DNA of 64,000 nucleotides from Hyphomicrobiales bacterium (GTDB lineage Bacteria; Pseudomonadota; Alphaproteobacteria; Rhizobiales; Rhizobiaceae). Made by a program: the position numbers and the translations under genes. The notes below the pieces were generated by a model. The model was not told the origin of the DNA, ran no database searches, and worked only from the letters and a program-made list of their open reading frames with translations. The stretch lies in NCBI GenBank assembly GCA_900489925.1, contig UEHQ01000006.1:1-64000 (forward strand), in the 5' to 3' direction. Shown in pieces: positions 35,083 through 43,467 of the stretch (position 1 is the stretch's first letter; each line of letters opens with the position of its first letter).

Positions 35083-36180
35083 TCAGGACGAAAGCGAACG
35101 GCCCCCAGCTGGGTCGAAAAGGTGCATGCGGTTCATGTTGAAGGAAAGCGGCATGCGCGAACCCGGGCGCGGCTCGCTTTCCGGATCGACATTGGCGCAA
35201 AGGCTGACCGGCCCGATATTGAAGTAGATCATCGTTTCCGGGCCCAGTGGCTCAACGAGGTCGATATTCGCCTCTACCGTTTCAAGACCGGGTTTCTGCG
35301 TAAAGCTCGATATCGATTCAGGCCGGATTCCGAATACGACCGGCTTGCCTGCGTGCTGCTTGTATTCGGTAGTCCGGGATGCGGGAACGGCAAGCCGGCT
35401 GCCATCATCCAGAACGACAACCAGCCCGTCTCCAGCGCTCTCAAGCTTCGCGTTCAGGAAGTTCATCGACGGCGAGCCGATGAACCCTGCCACGAACTGA
35501 CTGACCGGACGATGGTACAGCTCCTGCGGCGGCCCGGCCTGTTCGATGATGCCGCCGTTCATCACGACAACACGATCGGCCATGGTCATCGCCTCGACCT
35601 GGTCATGGGTGACATAAACAGTCGTCGTCGGAAGCAATTGGTGCAGGCGCTTGATTTCGGTACGCATCTGGACGCGCAGCTTGGCGTCAAGATTGGAAAG
35701 CGGCTCGTCGAACAGGAAGACCTTCGGGTTGCGTACGATGGCACGCCCCATGGCGACACGCTGACGCTGCCCGCCCGAAAGCTGGCCGGGACGCCGCGAC
35801 AGGAGTTCGGTGATGTGCAGCGTCTCGGCGGCTCGCTTGATGCGCTCGTCAATCTGCGCCTTGGGGAGCTTCTGCTGCTCCAGACAAAACGAGATGTTTT
35901 CCCTGACACTCATATGCGGATAGAGCGCATAGTTCTGGAAGACCATGGCAATATCGCGCTTGCCTGGGCCGAGCCGATTGACGACCTGATCGCCGATGAC
36001 GATATCGCCACCGGTGATATGTTCCAGGCCGGCGATCATGCGCAGCGTCGTCGACTTGCCGCAGCCCGAGGGACCGACGAAAACAACAAACTCGTTGTCC
36101 TCGATCGTAAGGTTAATGCCGCGCACGGCTTCGTAGATGCCGTAGGATTTGACTATATTGCGAAGTTCAAGGCGAGCCAT
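35083..36180 (-). CDS. Sugar ABC importer ATP-binding protein (UgpC-like)
   Basis: A 365-residue ATPase of a second CUT1 importer. Walker [10 protein letters not shown], signature [15 protein letters not shown], Walker [12 protein letters not shown] and a C-terminal TOBE region are all present. AGGGGGAC precedes ATG 36180, nine bases after the GH127 stop. It is the last gene in an operon that runs binding protein, permease, permease, GH127, ATPase. These ATPases energise uptake and sometimes serve more than one importer. Confidence 0.92.
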   Translation of the reverse strand: MARLELRNIVKSYGIYEAVRGINLTIEDNEFVVFVGPSGCGKSTTLRMIAGLEHITGGDIVIGDQVVNRLGPGKRDIAMVFQNYALYPHMSVRENISFCLEQQKLPKAQIDERIKRAAETLHITELLSRRPGQLSGGQRQRVAMGRAIVRNPKVFLFDEPLSNLDAKLRVQMRTEIKRLHQLLPTTTVYVTHDQVEAMTMADRVVVMNGGIIEQAGPPQELYHRPVSQFVAGFIGSPSMNFLNAKLESAGDGLVVVLDDGSRLAVPASRTTEYKQHAGKPVVFGIRPESISSFTQKPGLETVEANIDLVEPLGPETMIYFNIGPVSLCANVDPESEPRPGSRMPLSFNMNRMHLFDPAGGRSLSS

Positions 36181-36189
36181 CGTGTCCCC

Positions 36190-38121
36190 CTACTTCTCGT
36201 GCAGCCAGACGGCCATGGCGCCCGGCTCTCTGTTGGCCCAGAGGTGATACGGGATCGCCTTGAAGCGCGTCGGCTTGAGCGCCGGCGGTTGCGTGCGATA
36301 GAGCGTCTCCTGCCAGTCGGATGCGTCGGCTTCGAGTGCATCGCCTTCAAGGACGGTAGCCCCACCAAGAAGCGCCTCGTCGAAGCTTGCGGTGATCTCA
36401 CCCTCAGTCGGCAGTCTTAGCCGTTGCGGTTCGGTGCCAAGATCGGCTTCTTCCACGCAGAAGATCACCGGGCCGCGTCGCAGTGCAAAGCGACCGTTGT
36501 CTTCCGTCGCCGCGGGATGGGCATAAAGGCGGTCGACCGGCATGTCGAAAGCCAGCCTGATCGTATCGCCGTCCTTCCATTCCCGTTCGACCGCCGCGTA
36601 GCCCTTGGCGACATCGAGCTTGGTGGCCTCGCCGTTGACGAAGATACGAGCATCGCGGCACCAGCCCGGAATGCGAAGCCGCAAGGTGAAGCGCTTTGCC
36701 TGATCGAGGCCAAGCGAGATGGCGACGTCGCCGTTCCACGGATATTGGCTCTTCTGCCGCAGGCGCAGGAAGGCATTGCCGACGGAAAGTTCAGCCGTGT
36801 TCTCACCGTAGAGATGGATCGCCACCTCATCGGCCTTGGTGGAATAGAAATACTGGCCGAGCGACGTGATGAACCGGGCGATGTTGGTCGGGCAGCAAGG
36901 GCAATAGTGCCACTTCCAGCGACGGTTTTGCCCATGGCTCTCCAGGACGTTCTCGTAGAAATAATGCTCGCCGTCGCGCGAAATTCCGGAAAGGGCGCCG
37001 TTATAGAGCACCGTCTCGAGCTTGTCGGTGAATTTGCTGTCGAGCTCGATCTGGGCCATGCGGTGGCTGAAGAAGCCAAGCGCTACAGCCGCGCAGGTTT
37101 CCGCATAAGCGGTCTCGTTCGGCAGATCGTATTCGCGCGTGAAGCCTTCGTTGGAGGCCGAGGGGCCAAGGCCGCCGGTGACATAAAGCTGGCGTCCGAC
37201 CAGATTGTCGAACAGCCGGTCACAGGCGCTCTTCAGGCTTTCATCGTCATTCTCGAAGGCAAGATCCGCCATGGCGGAAAACAGGTACATCGCGCGCACG
37301 GCATGACCGACAACCTGGGTCTGTTCCCGCACCGGCATATGGGCCTGGCTGTAGGCGTAGGTCTGGAAGACGTAGCTTGCGGGATCCTCGCCACGCTTGC
37401 GCGCTTCTTCGTCGTAGTAGGAGGGCATCTGGCCGCGCTCGTCGACAAAGTAGGTCGCCAGCTTCAGGTGGCGCGGATCCTTTGTCACGCGGTAGAGCTT
37501 GACGAGTGCGAGCTCGATCTCCTCGTGCGCATCATAGCCGCGAAGCTTGCCCGGCTCGCGACCGAACGTATCGATGATATGATCGACAGCACGGATCATT
37601 ACGTCGAGGAATCGGCGCTTTCCCGTCGCTTCGAAATAGGCGACGGCTCCTTCGAGGAGATGGCCCATCGAATACATCTCGTGAAGATCACGCAGGTTGG
37701 TCCAACGGTTTTCCGGCTCGCGGCGGATGAACCAGCTGTTCAGATAGCCATCGGCCATCTGGCCGTGTTCGAGTTTCTCGACGATCGCATCGATCTTCGC
37801 CTCGACATCAGGGTTGGGATTGTTCTTCAGCGTGTAGCTGGCAGCCTCGATCCACTTGCCGAAATCGGAATCGAAGAAGTGCTGCATCGACAGGCCGCTT
37901 GGCTGGATCGGGCGGGCGAGCGGGCCGGCAGGCTTGTCAAAATCGAGAACTTCAAGGAAGCCTTCCTCGCCCAGCCGCATGTGCTGGGTCGGAATGGTGA
38001 CGTCGCGGACGGTGTCCGTCCAGCTTTTCCAGAAACCGCCGTCGAAGGTGACGCGGGCGTGGTCGGCCGGAACGTAGCGGTCGATCGGCAACCGCGGCTG
38101 TGCTTTCTGGGCATTAGACAT
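36190..38121 (-). CDS. GH127-family beta-L-arabinofuranosidase-type glycoside hydrolase
   Basis: A 643-residue protein of the former DUF1680 family, an (alpha/alpha)6 barrel plus beta domains. The metal/nucleophile set known for GH127 is recognisable: Glu341-x-Cys343 in AYAETCAAVA and the Cys409-Cys410 pair in HYCPCCPTN. One of this pair acts as the nucleophile beside zinc in the Bifidobacterium enzyme. It should release beta-L-arabinofuranose from arabino-oligosaccharides or hydroxyproline-linked arabinans of plant cell walls. No signal peptide, so it works on imported sugar. ATG 38121 has AAGGAG upstream; the open frame to 38367 overlaps the permease gene. Other DUF1680-like families with different specificities cannot be excluded. 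Confidence 0.88.
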   Translation of the reverse strand: MSNAQKAQPRLPIDRYVPADHARVTFDGGFWKSWTDTVRDVTIPTQHMRLGEEGFLEVLDFDKPAGPLARPIQPSGLSMQHFFDSDFGKWIEAASYTLKNNPNPDVEAKIDAIVEKLEHGQMADGYLNSWFIRREPENRWTNLRDLHEMYSMGHLLEGAVAYFEATGKRRFLDVMIRAVDHIIDTFGREPGKLRGYDAHEEIELALVKLYRVTKDPRHLKLATYFVDERGQMPSYYDEEARKRGEDPASYVFQTYAYSQAHMPVREQTQVVGHAVRAMYLFSAMADLAFENDDESLKSACDRLFDNLVGRQLYVTGGLGPSASNEGFTREYDLPNETAYAETCAAVALGFFSHRMAQIELDSKFTDKLETVLYNGALSGISRDGEHYFYENVLESHGQNRRWKWHYCPCCPTNIARFITSLGQYFYSTKADEVAIHLYGENTAELSVGNAFLRLRQKSQYPWNGDVAISLGLDQAKRFTLRLRIPGWCRDARIFVNGEATKLDVAKGYAAVEREWKDGDTIRLAFDMPVDRLYAHPAATEDNGRFALRRGPVIFCVEEADLGTEPQRLRLPTEGEITASFDEALLGGATVLEGDALEADASDWQETLYRTQPPALKPTRFKAIPYHLWANREPGAMAVWLHEK

Positions 38122-38150
38122 GAAGACTCCTTGAGCGGACGGACCGCTTC

Positions 38151-39020
38151 TCATTTCACGGCGCCGGCCGTCAGGCCGCGCACATAATAGCGTTGCAGAA
38201 GAAGGAAGAGGATGATGCAGGGGATCATGGTGACCGCGATGCCGGCCTGCAATGCGCCCCAATCGATGATGCCGTAGAGGCCAGACGACACGTTCACCAG
38301 CATAATCGGCAGGGTGAACTTGTTCTGGTCCGACAGGAAAATGAGCGCGGCCAGGAACTCGTTCCACGAATTCAGGAAGGCGAACATCGCTACCGTCGCT
38401 ACACCAGGCAAGGCGATCGGCAACATGATGCGCCGCAGGATCGTCGCCTGCGAAGCGCCGTCGATGCGCGCCGCCTCGATCAGCGCCTTGGGCACGGCAT
38501 CAAAGGCATTGCGCATCATGAAGACGGAGAATGGCAGCTGGAACGTGACGTAGATCAGGACCAGCCCGAACAGGCTGTTCTGCAGGCTGAGCATCTTCAG
38601 GATGAGGAACAGCGGCGTCAGGATCGACTGAAACGGGATCATCATCGTCGCCATGATCAAGACGAACAGCATCGACTGACCGGGGAACTTGAACTTGGAA
38701 AAGCCGTAGCCGGCAGGCACCGCGACAATGATTGTCAGTAGCACGGTGCCGACAGCGATCAGCACCGAATTGCCCGCGTAGACATACCATCCGGCACCGA
38801 CATGTTCGAGGCGGCGGTAGTTTTCCAGCGAGAAGGTCTTCGAGAACAGTGCGGCCGGATTGGCGAGCGCTTCCGCAGCTGGCTTGAACGAATTCGCCAG
38901 CGACCAGACGATCGGCATGATGAAGAAGATAGCAAACAGGATCGAAGCGAGCAGGAAGAGCAGGTAGCCTGCCTGGCCGCCGCGCGGGTTGCTGCTCGGA
39001 TTGGATTGGGTGGAGGTCAT
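38151..39020 (-). CDS. Sugar ABC importer permease (MalG-like)
   Basis: A 289-residue inner-membrane permease with about six hydrophobic segments. Its EAA loop is IEAARIDGASQATILRRIMLPIALPG. The GGAGGAAGG ribosome site lies in the end of the upstream permease gene and the two genes overlap. It forms the channel for the arabinoside importer with the protein encoded upstream. Nothing unusual is seen. Confidence 0.9.
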   Translation of the reverse strand: MTSTQSNPSSNPRGGQAGYLLFLLASILFAIFFIMPIVWSLANSFKPAAEALANPAALFSKTFSLENYRRLEHVGAGWYVYAGNSVLIAVGTVLLTIIVAVPAGYGFSKFKFPGQSMLFVLIMATMMIPFQSILTPLFLILKMLSLQNSLFGLVLIYVTFQLPFSVFMMRNAFDAVPKALIEAARIDGASQATILRRIMLPIALPGVATVAMFAFLNSWNEFLAALIFLSDQNKFTLPIMLVNVSSGLYGIIDWGALQAGIAVTMIPCIILFLLLQRYYVRGLTAGAVK

Positions 39021-39946
39021 CAGCCTTCCTCCGCGCGTTCGCGCAACAGCACGAATTGAATGGCACTAATGGCAACCAGAACGATCAGCAGAGCAAAGGA
39101 AAGCGCAGAGCCGTAACCGAGCCGGTAGGACGAGAAAGATGCGAGGTAGATCGAGAACACAGCAGAGATCGTGCTGTTTTCGGGGCCGCCTTGCGTGATG
39201 ATGAAGAACTGGTCGAAGGCGAGCATCGACGAGGTAACGTTGAGGACCAGGGCCAGCACAAGCGAATTGCGCATGAGCGGCAGCGTGATCCGGCGAAAGC
39301 GACTGAGGACGCTGGCACCGTCGATCTTGGCAGCCTCGATCACGTCGTTGGAAATACCCTGCAGACCGGTCAGCAGAATGACCATGGTGAAGCCCGCGGT
39401 CTTCCAGACGACCATCAGGATGATCACCGCAAGCGCCGGCCAGAAGCTTTCAAGCGGCCGGGGTGCTGCGCTGATAAGGCCGATGCCGCGCAGGACCTGG
39501 GCAAAGACGCCGCTATCCGGGTTGAGCAGCCACATCCAGAGCGTGGATGCCGCGCCAAAGCCGATGACAACCGGCATGAAGAAGATCGTGCGGAAGACGC
39601 CGGCAGATCGCAGCGGGCGATCGACAAGCAGCGCCAGGGGAAAGGCAACGGCAAAGATCGCGGCCGTTACCAGCACCGTGTAGAGCATGGTAAAGCCCAG
39701 CGAGTGCCAGAGCTGCATATCGCCAAGGAGTTCACCGTAGTTGGCAAAGCCGATGAATTTCTTACGCCCAAGCAGGGGCCAGTTGTAGAAGCTCATCCAT
39801 ATCGTCATGGCGAGCGGAACAAGAAACAGCACCAGGATAAACAGGAAGCCGGGCAGGATGAATGCCAGTCCAAGCCAGCCCTGCGGCTCCGGTTCCCCGG
39901 AAATCGGCTGTTTCATATCCTTTGTCGGGGTGTTGACCACAATCAT
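39020..39946 (-). CDS. Sugar ABC importer permease (MalF-like)
   Basis: A permease of about 308 residues with six hydrophobic segments and the EAA loop IEAAKIDGASVLSRFRRITLPLM. The start is uncertain: ATG 39946 has GAGGA too close, whereas GTG 39940 lies seven bases after GAGG and ATG 39916 is further in. The frame is open to 40006. It overlaps the next permease gene. The set matches CUT1 importers for oligosaccharides. Confidence 0.88.
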   Translation of the reverse strand: MIVVNTPTKDMKQPISGEPEPQGWLGLAFILPGFLFILVLFLVPLAMTIWMSFYNWPLLGRKKFIGFANYGELLGDMQLWHSLGFTMLYTVLVTAAIFAVAFPLALLVDRPLRSAGVFRTIFFMPVVIGFGAASTLWMWLLNPDSGVFAQVLRGIGLISAAPRPLESFWPALAVIILMVVWKTAGFTMVILLTGLQGISNDVIEAAKIDGASVLSRFRRITLPLMRNSLVLALVLNVTSSMLAFDQFFIITQGGPENSTISAVFSIYLASFSSYRLGYGSALSFALLIVLVAISAIQFVLLRERAEEG

Positions 39947-40020
39947 TCCTCGAAGAACTCGAAAATGCGCATCAGCGATTGGAGAAGTGCGGGGCGGAAG
40001 GCCCACCCCGCACTCAGCCG

Positions 40021-41265
40021 TTACGGATTGGTGCGATCGAGGATCTTGGTGAAGTCGTCCTGCGCCTTCTTGATCGATCCATCGACGTCATCGCCGAAGA
40101 TCGTACCCTGGATCAGGTTCAGGAACGGGCCGGTGCGGCTGACAAACAGCTCATCCGACGAGAAGGTGTAAGGCGTGCGGGCCTTCGCCAGGATGTCATA
40201 GGCAATGAGGTTGCGCTGGTCGAACTTCGCGTAGGCTTCCTTGGCCAGATCCGTGCGCGACGGCATGCCGGATTCCTGCGTGATATAAACCTGCTGCTCG
40301 GGCTCCATGTAGAACTTCACGAAGTCGAGGGCGACCTTCTTCTTTTCCTCGCTGAGGCCCTTGATGAGCGCCAGAGTATCGCCGCCGGCAAAGCTCGACG
40401 CGCCGCCCTTCGGGCCGGGGATCGGAGCAACCGCGAACTTCACATCAGGATACTTGCTGGTCAGCAAGTTGACGATATAGGAGCCAGTCATGAGGATGCC
40501 GACCTTGCCCGATGCGAAGGCCTCGACGGCGTTGTTGCCGTTGCCCGAGCGCGAGGTCGGGTGGATGGCGCCGGACGTCCACATGTCGCGATAAGCCGCA
40601 ACGGTATCACGCAACGCCGGCGTATCGACGGTCGCGGTGCGGCCGTCATCGCTCAGCACATCGGCGCCGGCAGCCCAGAGATGCGGCAGGAAGTCGTAGA
40701 TCAGCCAGCTGCCGGAATTGGCGACGAAATAGAAGCCGTAGGTTTCCTTGTCGAGCGCGTGGATCTTCTTGGCGTCGGCGGCAATCTCCTCGAGGGAGGC
40801 CGGCGCCTTGTCCGGATTGAGACCCGCCTTCTTGAAGAGGTCCGTGTTGTAGGCAATGATCGAAGCGTCAGGCAATGCTGGCACGCCGTACACCTTGCCG
40901 TCATAGGTCGCCAGGCGAATATGCGAGGGGCTGAGTGCCGCGGCGTATGGAAGGCCCTTCACGAAATCGCTGATGTCTTCAAGGCTGTCGTTTGCGGCAA
41001 AGGTCGGGAGATAGATGAGGTCGAGGACCGCGCCATCAGGCGCTGCGCCGCCGGCGATCGCGGCGCCGAGCTTCGGCACCATCTGCTCAGCGGTGATCTG
41101 GGTCACATTGACCTTGTCGGAATGGGCGGCGTTGTATTTCTCGGCCAGTCCCTGGAGCACTGCCCCCGATGATGTGCGCACCCATAGCGTGATTTCTTCA
41201 GCGCTGGCGAGAGAAGTGCTCGCCAACAGTGCGACAGCTGCAATCGTAGTTTTTAGACGGTACAT
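40021..41265 (-). CDS. Periplasmic sugar-binding protein of the GH127-linked importer
   Basis: A 414-residue family 1 solute-binding protein. The signal peptide MYRLKTTIAAVALLASTSLASA is cut about residue 22. The mature part starts EEITLWVRTSSGAVLQGLAEKYNAAH and has the internal blocks GVPALPDASIIAYNTDLFKKAG and GKVGILMTGSYIVNLL typical of the family. AGAAGGGG precedes the start. It heads the arabinoside operon, divergent from lacI, with twin operators in its promoter. The ligand is probably an arabinose-containing oligosaccharide, inferred from the GH127 gene. Confidence 0.9.
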   Translation of the reverse strand: MYRLKTTIAAVALLASTSLASAEEITLWVRTSSGAVLQGLAEKYNAAHSDKVNVTQITAEQMVPKLGAAIAGGAAPDGAVLDLIYLPTFAANDSLEDISDFVKGLPYAAALSPSHIRLATYDGKVYGVPALPDASIIAYNTDLFKKAGLNPDKAPASLEEIAADAKKIHALDKETYGFYFVANSGSWLIYDFLPHLWAAGADVLSDDGRTATVDTPALRDTVAAYRDMWTSGAIHPTSRSGNGNNAVEAFASGKVGILMTGSYIVNLLTSKYPDVKFAVAPIPGPKGGASSFAGGDTLALIKGLSEEKKKVALDFVKFYMEPEQQVYITQESGMPSRTDLAKEAYAKFDQRNLIAYDILAKARTPYTFSSDELFVSRTGPFLNLIQGTIFGDDVDGSIKKAQDDFTKILDRTNP

Positions 41266-41372
41266 GCGGGTTCCCCTTCTCTTATGGGAGGCTCCAGGAC
41301 CTCAAGACAACGGCAACGTTAGATGAGAAAATACTTTATGTCGACAGTGCGACAGGTCGCGAAGCGTTGTTT

Positions 41373-41423
41373 TTGATAAAACCTTTTATCTCCTATATTT
41401 TTTCTGTTAAAAGGTTTTATCAA
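41373..41423. promoter_or_regulatory. Twin LacI-type operators in divergent promoter
   Basis: GATAAAACCTTTTATC (41375-41390) is a perfect palindrome with a CC centre. GTTAAAAGGTTTTATC (41406-41421) is the same site inverted, with one mismatch. Centres lie 31 bases apart, close to three helical turns. Each site carries an outer TTGATA that could be the -35 box of its gene, with TATATT between them as shared -10 region. The LacI protein encoded at 41445 is the likely ligand. Confidence 0.7.
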
Positions 41424-41444
41424 CGAGACTAGGAGTACCGAACT

Positions 41445-42440
41445 TTGAGCAGTCCGGACGACAAACGGCGAACAATCCGCGATGTGGCTAAAGCGGCAGG
41501 CGTCAGCATTTCAACTGCGTCAAACGCGCTGAACGGTATCGGCCGGACGAACGCTGAAACTCGCGAAAAGGTCAAGCGCGTCGCCGACGAGCTTGGTTTT
41601 CGACCGAATGCACTCGCGCGTGGGTTGCTGACAAAGCGCAGTCATGCCATCGGAATGCTGACGAACGATACCTATGGTCGACTAACGCTGCCGATGGCCG
41701 CCGGCGTCTCGGAAATCCTCGTGGATCACGGCGTCTCGCTGTTCCTCTGCGCGACCAACAACGATCCACGGCTCGCCAAGCTCCATCTTGATGCATTGCT
41801 GGACCGCCAGGTCGATGGGATCATCTTCACCGCCACGCGGATCGATCTTGAGCCGCCACCTGAGCTCCTGAAACTTGGGATTCCTGTCATCTACGCATTC
41901 GCGCAAGGGCCTGCCGATAGCGTCAGCTTCCATCCCGATGATGCCCAAGGGGCCCGCATCGCCGTGCAACATCTCCACACCTTGGGCAGGTCGCGCATTC
42001 TGCATATCACCGGAGAACAGAATTACCTCGCTGCGCGCATCCGTGCAGACGCCTACAGGGAACTTGCGGGGCCTTCCGGCCAAGTGATGTTCGGTGAGTG
42101 GTCTGAAGAGTGGGGGCACTCCGCAATCGATACGGTCTATTCCCAATCGGGCCCGAAACCCGATGCAATCTTCTGTGGGAGCGACGAGATTGCCCGCGGG
42201 GTCATCGATGCGCTTCGCGATCGAGGGGTTTCGATCCCCGACGACGTCGCGGTCGTTGGCTTCGATAACTGGGAAGTCGTCTCGAAGCAGACGCGACCGC
42301 CGCTGACGACGATCGACATGGAACTCAAGGAGCTCGGCCATCGGGCCGGCCTGGCGATCCTTGGGCTTTCTCGCCGCGAGAAGCTTGAGCCCGGCATCGT
42401 GCGGCTGCCTTGCAGCCTCGTTGCACGAGGATCAGCGTGA
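41445..42440 (+). CDS. LacI-family transcriptional regulator
   Basis: A 331-residue repressor. The N-terminal helix-turn-helix and hinge are clear: TIRDVAKAAGVSISTASNALNG (about 10-31) and RPNALARGLLTKRSH. A periplasmic-binding-like sensor domain follows, ending with PDDVAVVGFDNWEVVSKQTRPPLTTID. The start is TTG at 41445 with AGGAG at 41431-41435; there is no better ATG. It is divergent from the arabinoside importer operon and should repress it through the two palindromes upstream, probably until an arabinose-containing inducer binds. Confidence 0.9.
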   Translation: MSSPDDKRRTIRDVAKAAGVSISTASNALNGIGRTNAETREKVKRVADELGFRPNALARGLLTKRSHAIGMLTNDTYGRLTLPMAAGVSEILVDHGVSLFLCATNNDPRLAKLHLDALLDRQVDGIIFTATRIDLEPPPELLKLGIPVIYAFAQGPADSVSFHPDDAQGARIAVQHLHTLGRSRILHITGEQNYLAARIRADAYRELAGPSGQVMFGEWSEEWGHSAIDTVYSQSGPKPDAIFCGSDEIARGVIDALRDRGVSIPDDVAVVGFDNWEVVSKQTRPPLTTIDMELKELGHRAGLAILGLSRREKLEPGIVRLPCSLVARGSA

Positions 42441-42798
42441 CGCACGCGAAGGCTTTGGCCTCGCCAGATATATTTAGTGCCCCAACGCATCCAAGTCTCT
42501 AAGTCGCGCAATTGCGTCGGCGATCGCGGCTCGAGATGATCGATTTGCCTGGCATTGACCGTTTTGCCGCGCCTTCGAATTCCTTCGGCATTTTTCAGTC
42601 TGGATCAACGCCCTCCATATCGAGAGCTCGCTCTTCGATGACCCCAATAACCACCGATCACTCCAATAGGCTCGATGATTATTACGCATAGCGGAATGAT
42701 GAACTGCAGAATTTGCCAATTCAAACCATAGGGCAAGTACATCATCTTACTCCCGCGGATCGGGAATGGACCCGACCGGCACTCGCAGGGAGCACATC
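42441..42798. other. Intergenic region between lacI and the glutathione S-transferase gene
   Basis: About 360 bases, more AT-rich than the genes around it. A minus-strand frame at 42474-42719 has no recognised domain. I see no repeat or clear promoter motif. Confidence 0.4.
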
Positions 42799-43413
42799 AT
42801 GAAGCTTTATCATCATCCGCTGTCGGGCCACGCGCACCGGGCACGGCTATTCCTTTCGCTGCTAGGAGTGCAGCATGAGCTTGTTGAAATTGACCTCGCT
42901 TCCGGTGCACACAAGACGCCGGAATTCCTTGCCATGAACCCGTTCGGTCAGGTGCCGGTGCTTGAGGATGAAGGCATCTTCGTTTCGGATTCCAACGCGA
43001 TCCTGATCTACGCGGCGAAGAAAGCCGGTCGGACGGACTGGCTGCCGGAAGATCCAGCGGGCGCCGCTGCCGTTCAGCGTTGGCTCTCGGTTGCGGCCGG
43101 CGAAGTCGCCTACGGCCCGGCCGCGGCGCGCCTGATTACCGTATTCGGCGCCAAGTTCAATCCTGAAGAGGTTATCGGTCGCGCCCATACGTTGCTTGGC
43201 AGGATCGAAAGCCAGCTTGCCGGTCGTGACTGGCTTGTCGCCGACCATCCGACGATCGCGGATGTCGCCATCTACAGCTACGTAGCGCGCGCCCCCGAAG
43301 GGAATGTCGACCTGTCGGGCTATCCTGCTGTGAACGCCCTTCTGCGCCGCGTGGAAGCCCTGCCGGGCTTTGTCGATTTCGTTCAAACGCCGGTTGGCCT
43401 CGCGGCAGCCTGA
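42799..43413 (+). CDS. Glutathione S-transferase
   Basis: A 204-residue GST. The thioredoxin-like N-terminal domain ([19 protein letters not shown]) carries the glutathione-binding [13 protein letters not shown] and [11 protein letters not shown] blocks. The all-helical domain includes the conserved [19 protein letters not shown] capping motif. It conjugates or isomerises electrophilic compounds with glutathione in the cytoplasm. ATG 42799 follows AGGGAG; the frame opens at 42766. It leads a same-strand group with the PNPOx-ferredoxin reductase fusion 54 bases on, suggesting shared handling of electrophiles or redox stress. Confidence 0.9.
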   Translation: MKLYHHPLSGHAHRARLFLSLLGVQHELVEIDLASGAHKTPEFLAMNPFGQVPVLEDEGIFVSDSNAILIYAAKKAGRTDWLPEDPAGAAAVQRWLSVAAGEVAYGPAAARLITVFGAKFNPEEVIGRAHTLLGRIESQLAGRDWLVADHPTIADVAIYSYVARAPEGNVDLSGYPAVNALLRRVEALPGFVDFVQTPVGLAAA

Positions 43414-43467
43414 TCTCCGCTCCGGCGCCTTTGCACCCACGCTTGCTGCGATTCGAAGGAGATGGAA

